Shown here piece by piece: positions 1 through 12,071 of a stretch of DNA of 64,000 bases. This stretch comes from Areca catechu. Lineage: Eukaryota > Streptophyta > Magnoliopsida > Arecales > Arecaceae. A program made the translations under genes and the position numbers. The DNA lies in assembly GCA_021397845.1 (NCBI GenBank), contig CM038052.1:168694182-168758181 (forward strand), written 5' to 3'. The notes beneath the pieces were generated by a model. That model was not told the DNA's origin. It saw only the letters and a program-made list of their open reading frames with translations, and searched no databases. Positions within the stretch are counted from its first letter, which is position 1; each line of letters begins with the position of its first letter.

Positions 1-104
1 CCCTTGTCTCAGTTGGATGGGGGATCAACACTACTCCGATCGCCTCTTCGACCCTCCAAGGTATATACCATGAGGGAAACAAAAGTAGACCGCAAGCTCC
101 ACCA

Positions 105-783
105 GTGCATCGATGCATGAAAGGTTCGGCTCTGGACCAGAGTAGACTTGGTTATAATACCGACCCACCTTTTGGAGCCCACATCATGCAAGAACAACTA
201 CTGAAGCATCTTAAGACACCACAGCTGGAAACTTATGACAGGTCAACCGATCCAATTGATCATTTGGAGAGTTTCAAGGCTCTAATGCTCCTTCATGGAG
301 CTATCGATGAAGTTTTATGTCGAGCTTTTCCATCAACTTTTAAGGTGGCTAGATACTGGTATTCCGTTTTGAAACCAAATTCTGTGCACTCTTTCGATCA
401 GTCAGGTTAAATTTTGTTGCCCATTTTGTCAACAGCAGGAGGCTACATTGAGGTTCTGACTCCTTGATCAACATCAAGCAAGGGGGTGAAAATCTCTTAG
501 GACATACATGAGTCAGTTCAATGCAACAGCTCTTGAAGTTTATAATCTGGACCATGCGATGGCTATGACTGCAATGAAGTGTGGACTACGAAAATATCCT
601 TTCCTCTTCTCGCTCGAGAAGAGAGCTCCAGCTGACTTCTTTGAGATGTTAGCTAGGATAGAGAAGTATGCACGAGCCGAGAAGGTGTATAAAGTGCATG
701 GCCTATCCCCCAGCTTGGTGATCAAGGAGCAACTAATGAAGACATCAACAAGAAAAAAATATTTTTCTATTAATTCTCTTTGA
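105..783 (+). pseudogene. Element E gag core, decayed
   Basis: Remnant of a Ty3/gypsy gag (capsid-like) domain of the Tat-type. Readable pieces include PQLETYDRSTDPIDHLESFK and ALMLLHGAIDEVLCRAFPST in the first frame (105-410), then FNATALEVYNLDHAMAMTAM and GLRKYPFLFSLEKRAPADFF after a frame change (508-783). These are the typical order of blocks in plant Tat-type gag proteins. A stop near 408 and frameshifts between 410 and 508 break it. The part upstream of 105 would continue outside or at the very edge of the window, and no 5' LTR is visible. The 3' side is cut by an LTR-like insertion starting near 784. The family is clear from these blocks; the element name E is mine. Confidence 0.75.
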
Positions 784-2075
784 TTTTGCAGTTAATATGG
801 TATACTAAAAAGAAAATAAGAGCCTTGAAATGAAGCCCACTTAGTCCATGAAGCCAGCTCCACTTGAAGCTCAAGCCGACTAGCCAATTCATGAAAGAAA
901 GCCACCTTTTTTTTAAATTGGCTCAACCTAGGCCAAAGCCCAACTTCAAGCAAGCCTTAACGCCCTTCAAAGCAAGGCCCAAGCAAGTCACGGCGCCTCC
1001 CTTTTGAAGCCCATTTTTCTTACATGGGACACGTTATTAAGTATTCTTGGGGGAAGGATTGGACACCCCATCAAGAATTATGAGGGGAGCATACAACTAC
1101 CTTCCACTTCCCCTCCAATCAACTTGCCATGTGAGATGCCACATCACACCCCACCTAAGGCTCCACAACAGTAAATAGAAGCCACATCATTGCCATGTAG
1201 ATGCCACATGTCAAAGTGGTTGTAACTTTCTATCCATAATTTGTTTCTAGTTGAAACCACCTACCTAAAAGTTGGAGCCAACTAAGCCCATCCTTATCCC
1301 CTCCTCCCTCCTCTTGGCTGAATTTCCTAGCTTAGGAGCCTATAAATAGGGCCCTAAGGCTCTTATTTATATTCATGTTATTTTGGATTAATGAATGAAA
1401 TGTTTCTTCTTGTTCTAGTTCCCTTGTATTCCCTTGTGTGGAGTGAGTGAGTTCTCTTTAGTTTGAGTGTTTGAATCCTTGTTTGAGGAGAGGGTAAGAG
1501 GCCCTTGAGTGTGTGTTTGAAGGGTGGGATGCCCTTTGATTAATCCAAGTTCCTTGAAGTCAAGCACCGACCACTTCTTTCTTCCTTCTTCCCCTTTGTT
1601 TCAATTCCAACTTGATTTCTTTTCCACGCCTAATACTTGATTTTGTTGCAGGTTTTCTCAGGTTTTCCAAGTCTAAGATGAAGGTCTCCAAGCCATGGAT
1701 CAAGGCCAAGGTGAGTCCTAAAGGTAGGGAGTGCTAGTCTTATGGTTTAGACCTCAAATCATTGAGTGTTGAGAGCTTCCCTTCCACCAAATATTTTAGC
1801 CATCATTGTTAGTAGGAAAACTCTTCCTAAGCTTCATTAGATCTGATCATTTGAAGGTTAACTTGCCATAGTAGTGATGGTTTCCTTGCCATGAAGATCT
1901 TAATCTTTGTTTTGAACTAGATCTACATTACGGGTGATGTAACTTAGATCAACTAGTCTCCTTATGAAAATTTTTTTCTTGGATTAATTTAGCCCATTTA
2001 TTTAATAATTAATTGCTCAAATTTACTTGTTGGTTAGCTTGCTAAAACTCTCCATCCATCATTTTATTTTCGTTC
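784..2075. mobile_element. LTR-like insertion splitting element E gag
   Basis: About 1.3 kb that interrupts the gag-protease reading of element E: gag is recognisable to about 783 and again from about 2,080. The insert has no ORF of note. It has an LTR-like plan: AT-rich with a strong TATA box (1,341-1,348) followed by a T-rich leader. I could not find convincing TG...CA ends or a target duplication, so the boundaries are approximate. It could be a solo LTR or a small non-coding retroelement (TRIM/LARD-like). Confidence 0.35.
1341..1348 (+). promoter_or_regulatory. TATA box in the LTR-like insertion
   Basis: TATAAATA followed by GGGCCC, the usual plant class II core promoter form. It lies in a non-coding stretch about 560 bp into the insertion, which fits a U3 region. 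No transcript evidence is available here. Confidence 0.4.
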
Positions 2076-2079
2076 CCCA

Positions 2080-3100
2080 TCAGCAACCCTCGGCCGAGAA
2101 GTTTCGACCAAGGAAAAAGAACTAAGGGAAGGAGAGGCAGAGAAGCCGATCTCCCTTGTGACGCTGAAGATCTTCCCTCCAGATCTAATGCTACCAAAAC
2201 CCTCAAGACCAATAGCATATCCTACTGCTAAGAAGGTTTGACCAATACACTCCTTTGAATGCTCCCCAAGCTCAAGTTTTGATGCAGGTCAAAGGATAGC
2301 TGCCGAAAGCAAGGAGGTTGCTGACGAGGCCAGATAGGCATAACCCATGCAAGTACTACCTCTACCACCATATCATGGCCATGACATGAAGGAATGCATC
2401 CAGTTCCATATGAGATTGAAGAACTCATCTGTCGTGGCCTACTGACGGGTTCCTCTAGGACTGAAAGGAGAAATGCGATGCCCTGAAGCCCCATTGCACC
2501 TACCAGAATCGTCACCGAGACTAGAGGAGCCGGTTGATCGTCCTGCTTTGAGCAAGGTCAATACTATCATCAGTAGGTTAGTGGAAGAAAGCAGTCAGCT
2601 TAAAAAATAGAAGAGTGAAGAAGCTAACAAAACTATTACCTTCACCTGAATCGATGTTGAGGGAGTGCAGTATCCACGTAATGATGCCATGATTGTAACT
2701 ATGAATATAGCTAACCATGATGTACACCGCGTCTCATTAATAATGTAAGTTTTATGGATGTATTGTTTTGAGACCCTCTTAAAAATGAATCTCTCTAGAG
2801 CGGTTAAAAGGGACATATGCACCAATAACAGGGTTCTCTAAAAAGTCGATCCCTGTTAAAGAAACTATTATGTTGCCCATAATAGCAGGACAAGCTCCTT
2901 GACAATCCCTGGTGCGCCTAACCTTCATGATTGTGAAAACCCCTTCAGCATACAATGCCACCCTCAGACGATCCGGGCTAAACAACCTTCGTGCGATAGT
3001 TTCAACATTATCTGCTCATGAAGTTTCCAACTACACAAGATGAGCTAACCCAGTCGAAGGGCTTAGAAAAGCAATGTTATATGATGTCCCTTTAAGATAG
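2080..3100 (+). pseudogene. Element E gag C-terminus and aspartic protease, decayed
   Basis: Continuation of element E after the insertion. Readable blocks are PPYHGHDMKECIQFHMRLKN (remnant of the Tat-type gag tail with spaced H and C residues, near 2,370-2,430) and, near 2,660-2,740, VEGVQYPRNDAMIVTMNIAN, the block that precedes the protease active site. The protease DSGSS/DNGSS motif itself is not intact: the region reads as NVSFMDVL followed by a stop. Numerous stops and frame changes follow through to about 3,100, where codons still align with the protease tail of related elements (for example LKMNLSRAVKR). Nonfunctional. Confidence 0.6.
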
Positions 3101-3390
3101 ACCACCCCATGCCATCCTAGTCGAAGGGTTGGATACCCGAGATGAGCTAACTGAAGAACGAGGGAAACCTACTGAAGATTTCCTAATCATCCCTTTGCAT
3201 GACAAGAATCCCTAGCACATCGTCCGCCTCGGTTCCAAGGTGGACGAGACCGCAATAACTTGTAAACTTTCTGCGAAAAAATGCTAACTTTTCTGCTTGG
3301 TCTGTCGCAGATATGCCAAGCATTGATTTAGAAGCGATAGTACATCGCTTAGAAGTGGACCCTACCCACTGATCTTGAAGCAAAAGAAAA

Positions 3391-3697
3391 GAAGTTTCAT
3401 TCCTGAGCTATAAAAGCTATCACCGAGAAAGTAGACAAGTTGACTAGCATCGGGTTTATTAGAGAAGTCAACTATCCTGATTGGCTAGCCAACATTATAT
3501 TGGTGAAGAAGGCTAATGGAAAGTGACGAATGTGCATTGATCTCACTGACTTAAATAAAGCATGTCTAAAGGACAGCTACTTGCTTCCTCAAATTGACTA
3601 GCTAGTAAATGCAATGGTGGGCCATGAGCTCCTAACATTCATGGATGCATTCTCAGGATATAATTAAATTCGCATGGTACCTGAGGGCAAAGAAAAA
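3391..3697 (+). pseudogene. Element E reverse transcriptase, N-terminal third
   Basis: Clear Ty3/gypsy RT start: the blocks TSIGFIREVNYPDWLANIIL, VKKANGK, RMCIDLTDLNKACLKDSYLL and FMDAFSGYN read in one frame with in-frame stops (after NGK, and in the QIDQL and SGYN regions). The first catalytic aspartate region (FMDAFSGYN) is present. Homology stops abruptly at about 3,697, so the YVDD active-site block, RNase H and integrase are missing. The next sequence is a tandem-repeat array, so a deletion of about 3 kb has joined RT to the downstream spacer. Confidence 0.8.
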
Positions 3698-3699
3698 AT

Positions 3700-4215
3700 G
3701 GTCTCTAATTGGCCTGAGTCTCAACGACCTACTAATGACCTGTAGAAGAAGCCTTGGATCAGCGTTTAATTCAACAATCTTTGATTGGCCTTGTGGCTCT
3801 AAAATGGCCTTTAATTGGCCCAAGACTCAACTGCCTACCAATGGCCTGTAGAATGTGCCTTGGATCGGCATTTAATTCAATGACTTTTGATCGGCCGTGG
3901 CTCTAAAATGGCCTTTGGTTGGCTCGAGCCTCAATAGCCTACCAATGGCACATAAAAGATGTCTTAGATCGACGTTTAATTCAATGATCTTTGATTGACC
4001 ATAATTCCAAAGCAGTCTTTATCGGCCTAAACCTCAACAACCTACCATTGACCCATGGAAGGTGTCGTGGATCGGCATTTAATTCAATGGCTTTTAATCA
4101 ACACTGGCTCCAAAACGGCCTTCGAGCCTCAATAGCCTGTATAAGATGCCTTTAAACGGCATTTAATCCAATGGTCTCTGATCGACCCCAAAAGCTTCAA
4201 TAGCCTAGCATCGAT
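3700..4215. repeat. Tandem array, about 105-113 bp unit, element E
   Basis: About five diverged units, each with a block close to TGGATCGGCATTTAATTCAA followed by a GGCCTTTGATTGGC-like block. The first four anchors lie near 3,755, 3,861, 3,965 and 4,078; the last unit is shorter. It sits between the pol remnant and the antisense ORF, the same slot in which elements A, B, C and D have other arrays. Confidence 0.7.
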
Positions 4216-4713
4216 CTTGGCTCAAAGGCACCGTGAATGGTTGTTGTATCTTTACGTTAGTAAATAATCAGTATCAGGAATCTTTTTCTCGAGCATTGCA
4301 TGAATTGTTATGAGACTGCACCATCGAAGTACTAAGGGCTAATCAATAGGTCCCTCGTCCTCGTTTAAAAAATCGAGGGTCAAGCAAGCAGGGTCAATGA
4401 AGACCCTTGAAGCTACCTGTTACCGGTGGTCCCTCGATCAAGTAAAGTCAATTGGTCGAGAAGGCACTAAGCCATCATAGCATCTACCTTCGGGAGCATC
4501 GTCTTATACAACATCACTGACGACCCTGTGGGCATACGATCCTGAGTCATGGAAGAATGTAAAAGGAAGTATGCAATGAAAATAAAGGCATCTCATCATA
4601 AGATGAAAAAGATGAAGATTTTATTAACATTTCAAAAAGAGGACAAAGGCCGTTACAAAATTGCCTACATAAAAACAGGCTGAAATCATTTACAAGTATA
4701 AATAAAATATACT

Positions 4714-6665
4714 TCAAGCGACCAATGGAGGAGGATCCGCATCACCCGAAGGACTAGCAACGTATCTGGGCCTGGGAGTAGATTCATCATCTAATCCCTC
4801 TGACTCCATGTTAAGGAACATTTGGTCTAGGGTCAGAAAGTGAATCGCCATTTTGGATCGAACCTTATTTTTGCCAATGAGGTAAGTCACGGTGGCATAT
4901 TGCATTAGGACGTTGTGGCATTCTTTGGTGACCTTGTAAGCCTCAATGCCTGCCTGTGCCGCCGTCACCAGTTGTGCCTCAGCATCGGTCATTCACACCT
5001 TGCCCTCGAATAGTTTGTGGCATGCATCTGCAAACGCACCGTTAGCTCCTCTGCCCACAGCCATTTTTTCTTCTCCAAGGTGATCGCCTGATTCAGATGA
5101 TCAACCTCGACCTCGTCAGAGGACTTAGCTACCTTGACGATGTCAATTTGGGCTTGAAGCATAGCCGCCCTCTTCTCCAGTTCATTGACACGGCCCCATA
5201 GTTCAAAATAATCGTTGATGGTACTTACAATCCAACAAACATATAAATGTTGTCAACCTCCTCATCCTCGATCTCAGCCGGTCTGGAGGATTGCCAAGGC
5301 ATGTGAGATCGCCAGAATGGGGATCTAAAACAACCTCGCCCTAGCCGATGGAAGAATCTGCATCGCCAAAGCTCAGCATTCATTAAACAGGTCTCATAGG
5401 CCATCCTCTCCGCATATCGAATTCGAATGTCTGCTTGACTCGATAGTACCTCGGACACTGACAATTTGTTTTGTAGCATCTTGACCTCCTGCCATGCATG
5501 TTAGTCTCGTCCTTCAGACCTTCGATGGTCCTCTCGGCAATCCTAAGCTTGCTCTTCAGAGCCATCATTTCTCGTGTCTCCTTATTGCGAATCCTTTAGA
5601 CCAAGGCCCTCTCAATCATGATCCTCACTCATTTGTCCTCGATTGCTTGATGGAGAAACTGGGCCTTAGCTAGAGCCTCATCTCGAACCCTCTCTACTTC
5701 ACCGATTCTTTCTTGCTCCCAACTTGAAGATCCTTGATAATATATTTTGCCGTGAGTCTGCTGAAGTTCATCCTAGAGCCACTTGTTCTCTTCTCTTACT
5801 AACCAAAGCTCATCCCATAGCTAGCTCATTCGGGCTTGGAAATTCTTCTTCAAGTCTGCAACCTCGGCACGGAAGTTTTCCTTCAGGTTCATGATCTCTA
5901 TCCATGCTTCCTCAGTAGCTTTAATGTCCTGCTCGCATGCTTCAGTCATTTGCTTCAGTCATTCGCTTATGCATTGATGCAAGCCACTCTGTGGCATGTT
6001 TAAGCTTTTTGTCCGAGCACAATCTCTTTAATTGCTATGTCAATATAGCTCTTTGCCTGTCAAAATGCCTATTCCACTTCCAATGCTCATTTTCAGCCTC
6101 ATAAACCAGCATTTCAGTAGAAGCAACCTTTTCTTCAATTACCGCCACCTTCTTCGCAATCTCGATCAACCTGATGAAGTTAAGATGTCACCCCAACTGC
6201 ATGACAAATCATCGTCAACAGGGCACTAGAATAAGATACTTAAAAGAAATGCTCCATCATACCTAAACGATCGATTTGAAGGCCTCGTGCTCGTAGGACT
6301 CAGGGTTAGCCTCTGGCATCTTCAAAGTACCAGCAGGCAAGAGAAGAAACTATACTAAATTCTTGACCGACCTGTGATCCTCAGCAAACTTGAAGTAGGC
6401 AACTCCGAAGTGCATACCTCTGATTCTTATTGCTTCGAGGGCGATCTCGCAAGTTGATTGAGCACCGACTCAGGCGGGACACTCAACCTCCAAAGCTTCT
6501 TAACAGCCCTCCAAAGCTCCCTCAATTCAATTGGGTCTATCTGCCTTGTGCCATATCCAAAAGTCCCAGATAAACGTGAATCCCGATACCGAAAACCCAC
6601 CAGAAACTTGCCGGAAATCACCTTGGTCACCGGAAATCACCTCTTAGTAGCACGAAGTCTCTTCC
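4714..6665 (-). pseudogene. Element E antisense ORF (aORF), coiled-coil type, decayed
   Basis: On the strand opposite to the element E gag-pol, minus-strand reading pieces at 6,427-6,630, 5,225-5,568 and 4,714-4,992 are rich in Glu, Lys, Arg, Ala and Leu, in the style of the coiled-coil halves of the antisense ORFs of elements A and C. The most downstream piece ends in an acidic, Pro-rich tail (GDADPPPLVA). Stops separate the pieces. The assignment rests on position (between pol and the 3' LTR, antisense) and composition, not on a firm domain match. Confidence 0.45.
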
Positions 6666-6919
6666 ATTAAAGCGAAAATGATGCCAAAAGAGGGAAGCCT
6701 TGAGCTCCCTATTTAAAAAAAGGGCTAGTCATAAATTCTCTCCTTATTTCAAGAAGCATCATAAATGTGCTATGTGGTGCCCTTTCGCTTCCCAGCCCAT
6801 TGCACACCTTTTAAAGAGCACAATAACTCCTGCCTAAACTCGAGATCCCTCGGATATACAGCCGAGTCTACTCCTTAGCCTGAGATACTTCATGCTTAAG
6901 CTACGAAGTGGGAGACAAG

Positions 6920-7821
6920 TGATATGGGGGGCCAATCCCCCACCCTCGAGATCCCGAGGATTCCTGGGTTAGGCATCGACTCAAGTGGTCACCCGCCATC
7001 TCCTGGACGAAGCAAGACAACATTCCGGTCCCCCTCACCCTTTTCGATCCTCGACTTTAGTAAAGGTCCATCTTGCCTTCAGCCATCCAGCTCCGATATT
7101 CCTTGTGCCATAATAGCGCTTCAACTCCCCCATCCTGGTTGACACTCAATTCTGGAAGAAGAATTCCTTCGTCCAAATCGACCCACGATACCATCGAAGG
7201 CTCACTTCATCTCCGACAGCATGTCTTGCGAGTAAGGCAAAATTACGTCTCGCATCCCTCGACCCTATAGACCCTCAGCCTCGGTACGGGAATTCAAGCC
7301 GATCTTGAATCCTTGTGCTCAAGGTTGAGCTCTCCAATAGTGCCCTTCGAGGCAGTCCAAGGAGAAATCAACTGACACTCATTTTCATGCACTCTACTAT
7401 ATGATTAGAAAGACAAATCCCATAATCTACAGTAAATCCTTGCAATTAAAAAGAGCGTGACTAGTCTTAGACAGTGGCCGACGTCCCTATTAAAGTGCAT
7501 GGCCGATAACACAAAAAACAAGGTTTCAATTAACGGAGACAGATATTTCAGGTAAACAGAATGATCCACTACCAGATTCACTAACGAGACATAATGCCTT
7601 GTTACTTTTTACCAAACCCATTAAGAATTTTTGTATCCTGAAAATGCCTCTACCTTTCGCCTATATAAAGGAACTCCTTGGGAGCTCCCAAGATATGTAA
7701 CACACGTACACTCTCTCCCCTCTCCACTCTATTTTCTTCTTCCTGTTGTCTGCCACCTGACTTAATCATCGAAGAGCCCTCACTGGAGTGACCTTTGACT
7801 AGGATTTTCTTGATGTTACCA
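6920..7821 (+). mobile_element. Element E 3' LTR
   Basis: Begins with TGATATGGGG after a purine-rich tract (GTGGGAGACAAG, about 6,908-6,919) and ends about 7,821 with TGATGTTACCA. It contains a TATA box (7,662-7,669) followed by a CT-rich leader. About 0.9 kb, like the LTRs of the other Tat-type elements here. The matching 5' LTR would lie before the window. Ends are inferred from TG...CA and the purine tract only. Confidence 0.55.
7662..7669 (+). promoter_or_regulatory. TATA box in element E 3' LTR
   Basis: TATATAAA in a CCTATATAAAGG context, followed by CT-rich sequence with ACTCTCTCCCCTCTCC. This is a typical plant LTR U3/R core promoter. Confidence 0.5.
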
Positions 7822-9454
7822 AATGTTTAAAGCATGTCTTGCTATGCTTCCTTTTGAAACAAGAAGGCAATATTTCTAGTTGACAGCTTTAGAACTTCTA
7901 GTGCAGCAAGGACTTCCACGACACCAAAGCGTTGATAGTTGTTGACGCTGCTCCCTGCTCGGGCGCCGGAGGTCACTAGAGAGGTGGTGCTTGCGGGATG
8001 TATAGCATAATGCAAAAGCATTCTCATTTTGCAAAGCAACTTTGAGGTTTTAACTTATTATGAATTAATTAAACTCCTTCGAATGAACCTTGGCACCAGT
8101 CAGAGTTCATCCAGCCTAGAAGTCTTCCACTCAGCTAATAGCCGCACTATCTGCATTCTTGAGGGAGGAGGTAGCTGATCCAGGCTAGACGTCTTCCTTT
8201 CAGCAAATAGTCCACAATCTGCTGTCATCATTCAGCAGGTCAGATCTCTTAAACATTTCATCATTGTCTTCCTTAAGCACAAGATGGTATTAGATAGCCT
8301 GAAATATCAAATGTTTGCCGAGCTGGTTTTCACCTGCAGATTGTCAAATTTATTATCATGACCATTTATGCTAGTATAAAAAACTAAGCCATGATGATCT
8401 TGATTCTTGACCACCTCTATACCTCTACAACTAACAGAAAAAAAAAAGACAGACATGGTAGCAGCAGCAAATGAGTTGATGAGATTCACACTACAATCAG
8501 CTTGCAATAAGTTTAACCGATCCTTTAGAAAACATTCTCAGATGCATGTTACAAGAACAAGATGGCCCCATTATTCTAGCTGACCAACTGGCGTCTACAT
8601 TCCTCTCCTAGTTATAATGAGAAGATTTCCATTCCCTCATGCTACCAAAGGACCAGCATACATTCCTTTACTCCATATGTTCCTCGGGCAATGTCTGATA
8701 TCATGAGATTACCGCTGGAAGCATTATAAGAATAACTTCTTGAACATGACTTTAAGAATAATTGACTGTTGGTGTCATTATAGGAATTCATAGATGGCCC
8801 AAATTGTGATATTTAGAGTTGATTTCTGGAGCTCATGATTCATCGTAGATGATGCTTGAATGATATAGTTAACCTATGTTGATGATATAGTTAATCTATG
8901 AATTTCAACTATATTACCGAACCCTTTCCGTTTAGCCTCAAATATCTGCACCCCAAGCGTAGAAATGCTTCCTGTATGACAACTTGGAAATGGGTCCAGA
9001 AGAAGATTTTGTTTTCTATTTGTCATAGATATAGGAAGATTTTACATGCAGACATGAATACAAATACCAAATTTCGTGTACAAAGATACTAGAGAGTTTA
9101 CCATCCATCAAATTACATATCAAATATAGGATCTCCTTGCACGCTCACACCTCCAAGAATAACCAAGTCTCCTCAAAATTTCTCTGAGAGGAGCATGAGT
9201 CTCTTCCTACCAAATTACTAGCAAGTACCAATAGACATTCAATTGAAATTATTGATATTCAAAACTTGGCACAACACTATCTTGGATCGACCAATGATGG
9301 AATCTAAATTCATTTCATCAAACACCCCCTAAAAAATTTATGCTCCATTTGGGCAAAGAAAAAAGTGCAAAACTCTGGAGTATTTCCTACGGGACGGAAA
9401 TGCGACGATGCAACTTCAAACCAAGTGAGCAATGCCTGGCCATGACATCCAAAT
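7822..9454. other. Intergenic, nothing recognised
   Basis: AT-rich sequence between elements E and the MITE-like host of element A. Only short frames are open and none has codon or domain features that I recognise. No repeats of note. Confidence 0.6.
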
Positions 9455-9931
9455 GGGCTATTTGGTTGCCTATGTTTGAGCCCCAGATGTTGCATCAGAT
9501 GCAGGCAACTGAGTTGCACCCTAACATCCTTTTACTGCATCCAGAGATGAAGTCAAAAATGGTCACATGTCCAGATGCAGGCTCTAAAGGGCTCTCATCA
9601 CCTTCTTCCAATAATCACTTGATAATATGACTATGATTATAATAACATATTATCATGATGTTATCATAATTATTATTATAATAGCTCTTACATAATAAAA
9701 TAATGATGAGTATCATAATATCATATAGATATAGTAATAACAATATTTATAAAATATAAAGTTATAATATATTATATAATTATAATAACAAATAAGGGCT
9801 GGACTTGCCTACACTCAATGTAATTATTGTATGTAGATAGTATAAGCATAATAATTATTATTTCAAGAAGATGACAATAATTACTATAATATCTTATATT
9901 ATCAACACTAATTAATTATTAAAATAGTATG
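9455..9931. mobile_element. Left part of an AT-rich MITE-like element split by element A
   Basis: Starts with GGGCTATTTGGTTGCCTATG and runs into a very AT-rich, palindrome-rich stretch (9,630-9,931). The right part, after element A, ends near 22,803 with AGGCAACCAAACAGCTCC, which is the inverse of the left terminus with a few mismatches. This wording (CTGTTTGGTTGCC) is common at ends of small plant DNA transposons. No target duplication was found, so the element call is tentative. Confidence 0.35.
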
Positions 9932-9936
9932 ATATT
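9932..9936. repeat. Target-site duplication of element A, left copy
   Basis: ATATT immediately before the TGTTGCC start of the left LTR. The identical pentamer follows the right LTR at 22,358-22,362. Five bp is the usual Ty3/gypsy target duplication. Confidence 0.85.
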
Positions 9937-11331
9937 TGTTGCCGCCAAGATCGTCGTGGCTCGTAGCTGAGATCGAGGTCGGAGCTCACCACCGTTTTAC
10001 GAGATCCTCGGAATCCTGCTTAATCGTCCGAACCTGCAAAATAGAGTCAATGACCCGGGCCGGGAATTCTGGCGGGGGCACTCCGATGCTTAAGTCAGTA
10101 ATGATCCAGGGGAACAGATCCTCCTGGTCAAGCCCCGAGTATAGACTCCATGCTAGGAGTAGTTGTGAAGTGAAAGAGTGCGAGCGGGCTGAGCACAGAT
10201 TACGGGAGTGACAGCAGAGAAAAGCTCGAGCTGGATGGCTGTGTTCGTCTAGACCCCTCGTGGGGGTTTCGCGGCAGCCTCGAGCTTTCCTTTCTGGTGC
10301 GCTGCCCCTTCTTGCTTGTTGGATGTCAATCGTCTGAAGCTTGGATTGAATGTGGGTGTGCCCCTTACCTCGTTTGAACCTGGGAGACCCCTTTTTGCTG
10401 GGACGTTGCCCGCCGCTTACCTCGGGATCTTCCCCGTGCTTATGGGCGCGTGCGGTGATGTTTCGTGTCGTGGACGGGTTATCTTTCCATTCTGGTAACA
10501 TGGAAGCTTCCGTTCGTGCTGACATTCCTTCTGGTCACTCCCTTTTGGGCAACTTTGCAGGGTCTCGATCGACGGGCCGCCGTCTCCTGGATCCGAATCT
10601 ACTAGTTGACTTCCAATTTCGGAGGGTGCAGATGGTTGGTAGAGAATGCGGAGCCTCGATCGGAGGATTCCTTCCATTCTGGTGTAAGTGGCCGCTTGGG
10701 TCATTATCATAGCTTGGCGGGCATCTTTTCGTGGTCCTCGAACCTCGAGCCGCCATCCAGTGAGAGCGGCAAACTCCTTCAGCAGCAGATCTTTTTGTTC
10801 GAGGTGGAGCTGATCTAGAGAGGCGGAGCTCGACTTTGGCCTCGGCGTCTCGATCCGAAGGGAGCGCGGCCGGGCGAAGGAGGGCGGAGCTCAACTTCGG
10901 CCTCGGCGTCTCGACCCGAAGGGAGCGTGGCCGGGCGAAGGAGGGCGGAGCTCGACTTCAGCCTCGGCATCTCGACCCGAAGGGAGCGCGGCCGGGCAAA
11001 GGAGGGTGGAGCTCGACTTCGGCCTCGACGTCTCGACCTGGATGGAGCACGGCTGGGCGAAGGAGGGCGGAGCTCGACTTCGGCCTCGGCGCCTCGACCC
11101 GGAGGGAGCACTGCCGGGCGAAGAAGTGGTGGAGTCCGGCTTCGGCCTCGGCGTCTCAACCCGAAGGGAGCGCGGCCGGGCGAAGGACAGGCAGAGCTCG
11201 ACTTCGGCCTCGGCATCTCGACTCGAAGGGAGCGCGCCCAGGCGAAGGAGTCCGGGCTGAGACGTTCCACGTGGCAACTTTATCCAATGTGGCATCCAAC
11301 TGGGGTCCCACTCAGCGATCCCGCCACATCG
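9937..11331 (-). mobile_element. Element A left LTR (3' LTR)
   Basis: Starts TGTTGCCGCC and ends CCGCCACATCG (the partner ends CATCA). It is 1,395 bp against 1,020 bp for the right LTR. The difference, 375 bp, is accounted for by six extra units of an internal minisatellite (10,823-11,250). Confidence 0.88.
10823..11250. repeat. 62-bp minisatellite inside element A left LTR
   Basis: Seven units of about 61-62 bp, each beginning near GGCGGAGCTCGACTTCGGCC and ending near GCGGCCGGGCGAAGGA. Units start near 10,823, 10,885, 10,947, 11,006, 11,068, 11,130 and 11,190. The right LTR has one unit (about 22,213-22,275). The GC-rich unit has few stops, which creates long spurious frames on both strands. 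Confidence 0.85.
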
Positions 11332-11347
11332 TTTGCCTCCCACTCCC
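11332..11347 (-). other. Polypurine tract of element A
   Basis: On the minus strand GGGAGTGGGAGGCAAA directly precedes the 3' LTR start. Element B has the same tract with GGGGGG at 54,332-54,347. It would prime plus-strand DNA synthesis during reverse transcription. Confidence 0.7.
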
Positions 11348-12071
11348 GAGGCCCGTTGGCGCGCGGTGCTCGGGATAGGGAATAATTACGGTGCTGACAT
11401 GGAAAGGCAAAGATCCGGCACAATAATGACCACGATCGCTGGCGTTTCGTGAAGCGGTTTCTCCAAGCCAATGCGGAGGAGCCACGTGGCCACGTCCGAG
11501 GAGTAGTTATTGCTAGCACGGAATTCAGGGCGGCCGCGGTCGAAGCGAGACGTCCCACTCGCCGATAGTGGACACATGGCACCAATCTATCGGTGAAGAT
11601 GCTATAACGGTACGGTTGGCGTCGGGTCACTTTGAAATGAAAGGCTGAATTTTTCCAAAACATCTACTCTTTCGAAACCCGCGTGCCCGCCATCGTACCC
11701 AAGTCTTCTCTTCTCCCCCCGCTATCTTAGACTCCCTCAGAAACCAGGTTCGTCTCTTTCTTCCTCCATCTCTCAGCAGAGCAGAGCTTTTCTTTTGAGT
11801 TTAGGGTCTTCTCGGATGCAGTCCGTCTTCCTCCTTTCCTTGAGCTTTCACCTTCTTCATCTCTTTAGATGTCTCGTTTTGGCCCCAACTTCCATCCCTC
11901 AACTAACCAGGGTGAGGCAAGGCCTTCTAGACCGAGGCCACCTTCTTCTTCCTCCAATGAGGAGAGAGAAGAATGTTTTGAGTTTAGTAGGAGGCGTCCC
12001 CCCACCGGGATAGTCATTAGGGAGCTCAGAGTTAGCCCCCTCCATCTGAACTCGCCTTCGAACCCGCTCGG

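Noticed and set aside
9986..11385. Open frames of 120-180 residues, both strands
   Set aside because: They lie in the LTR of element A and its 62-bp minisatellite, are open in many frames, and have no domain. LTRs are non-coding.
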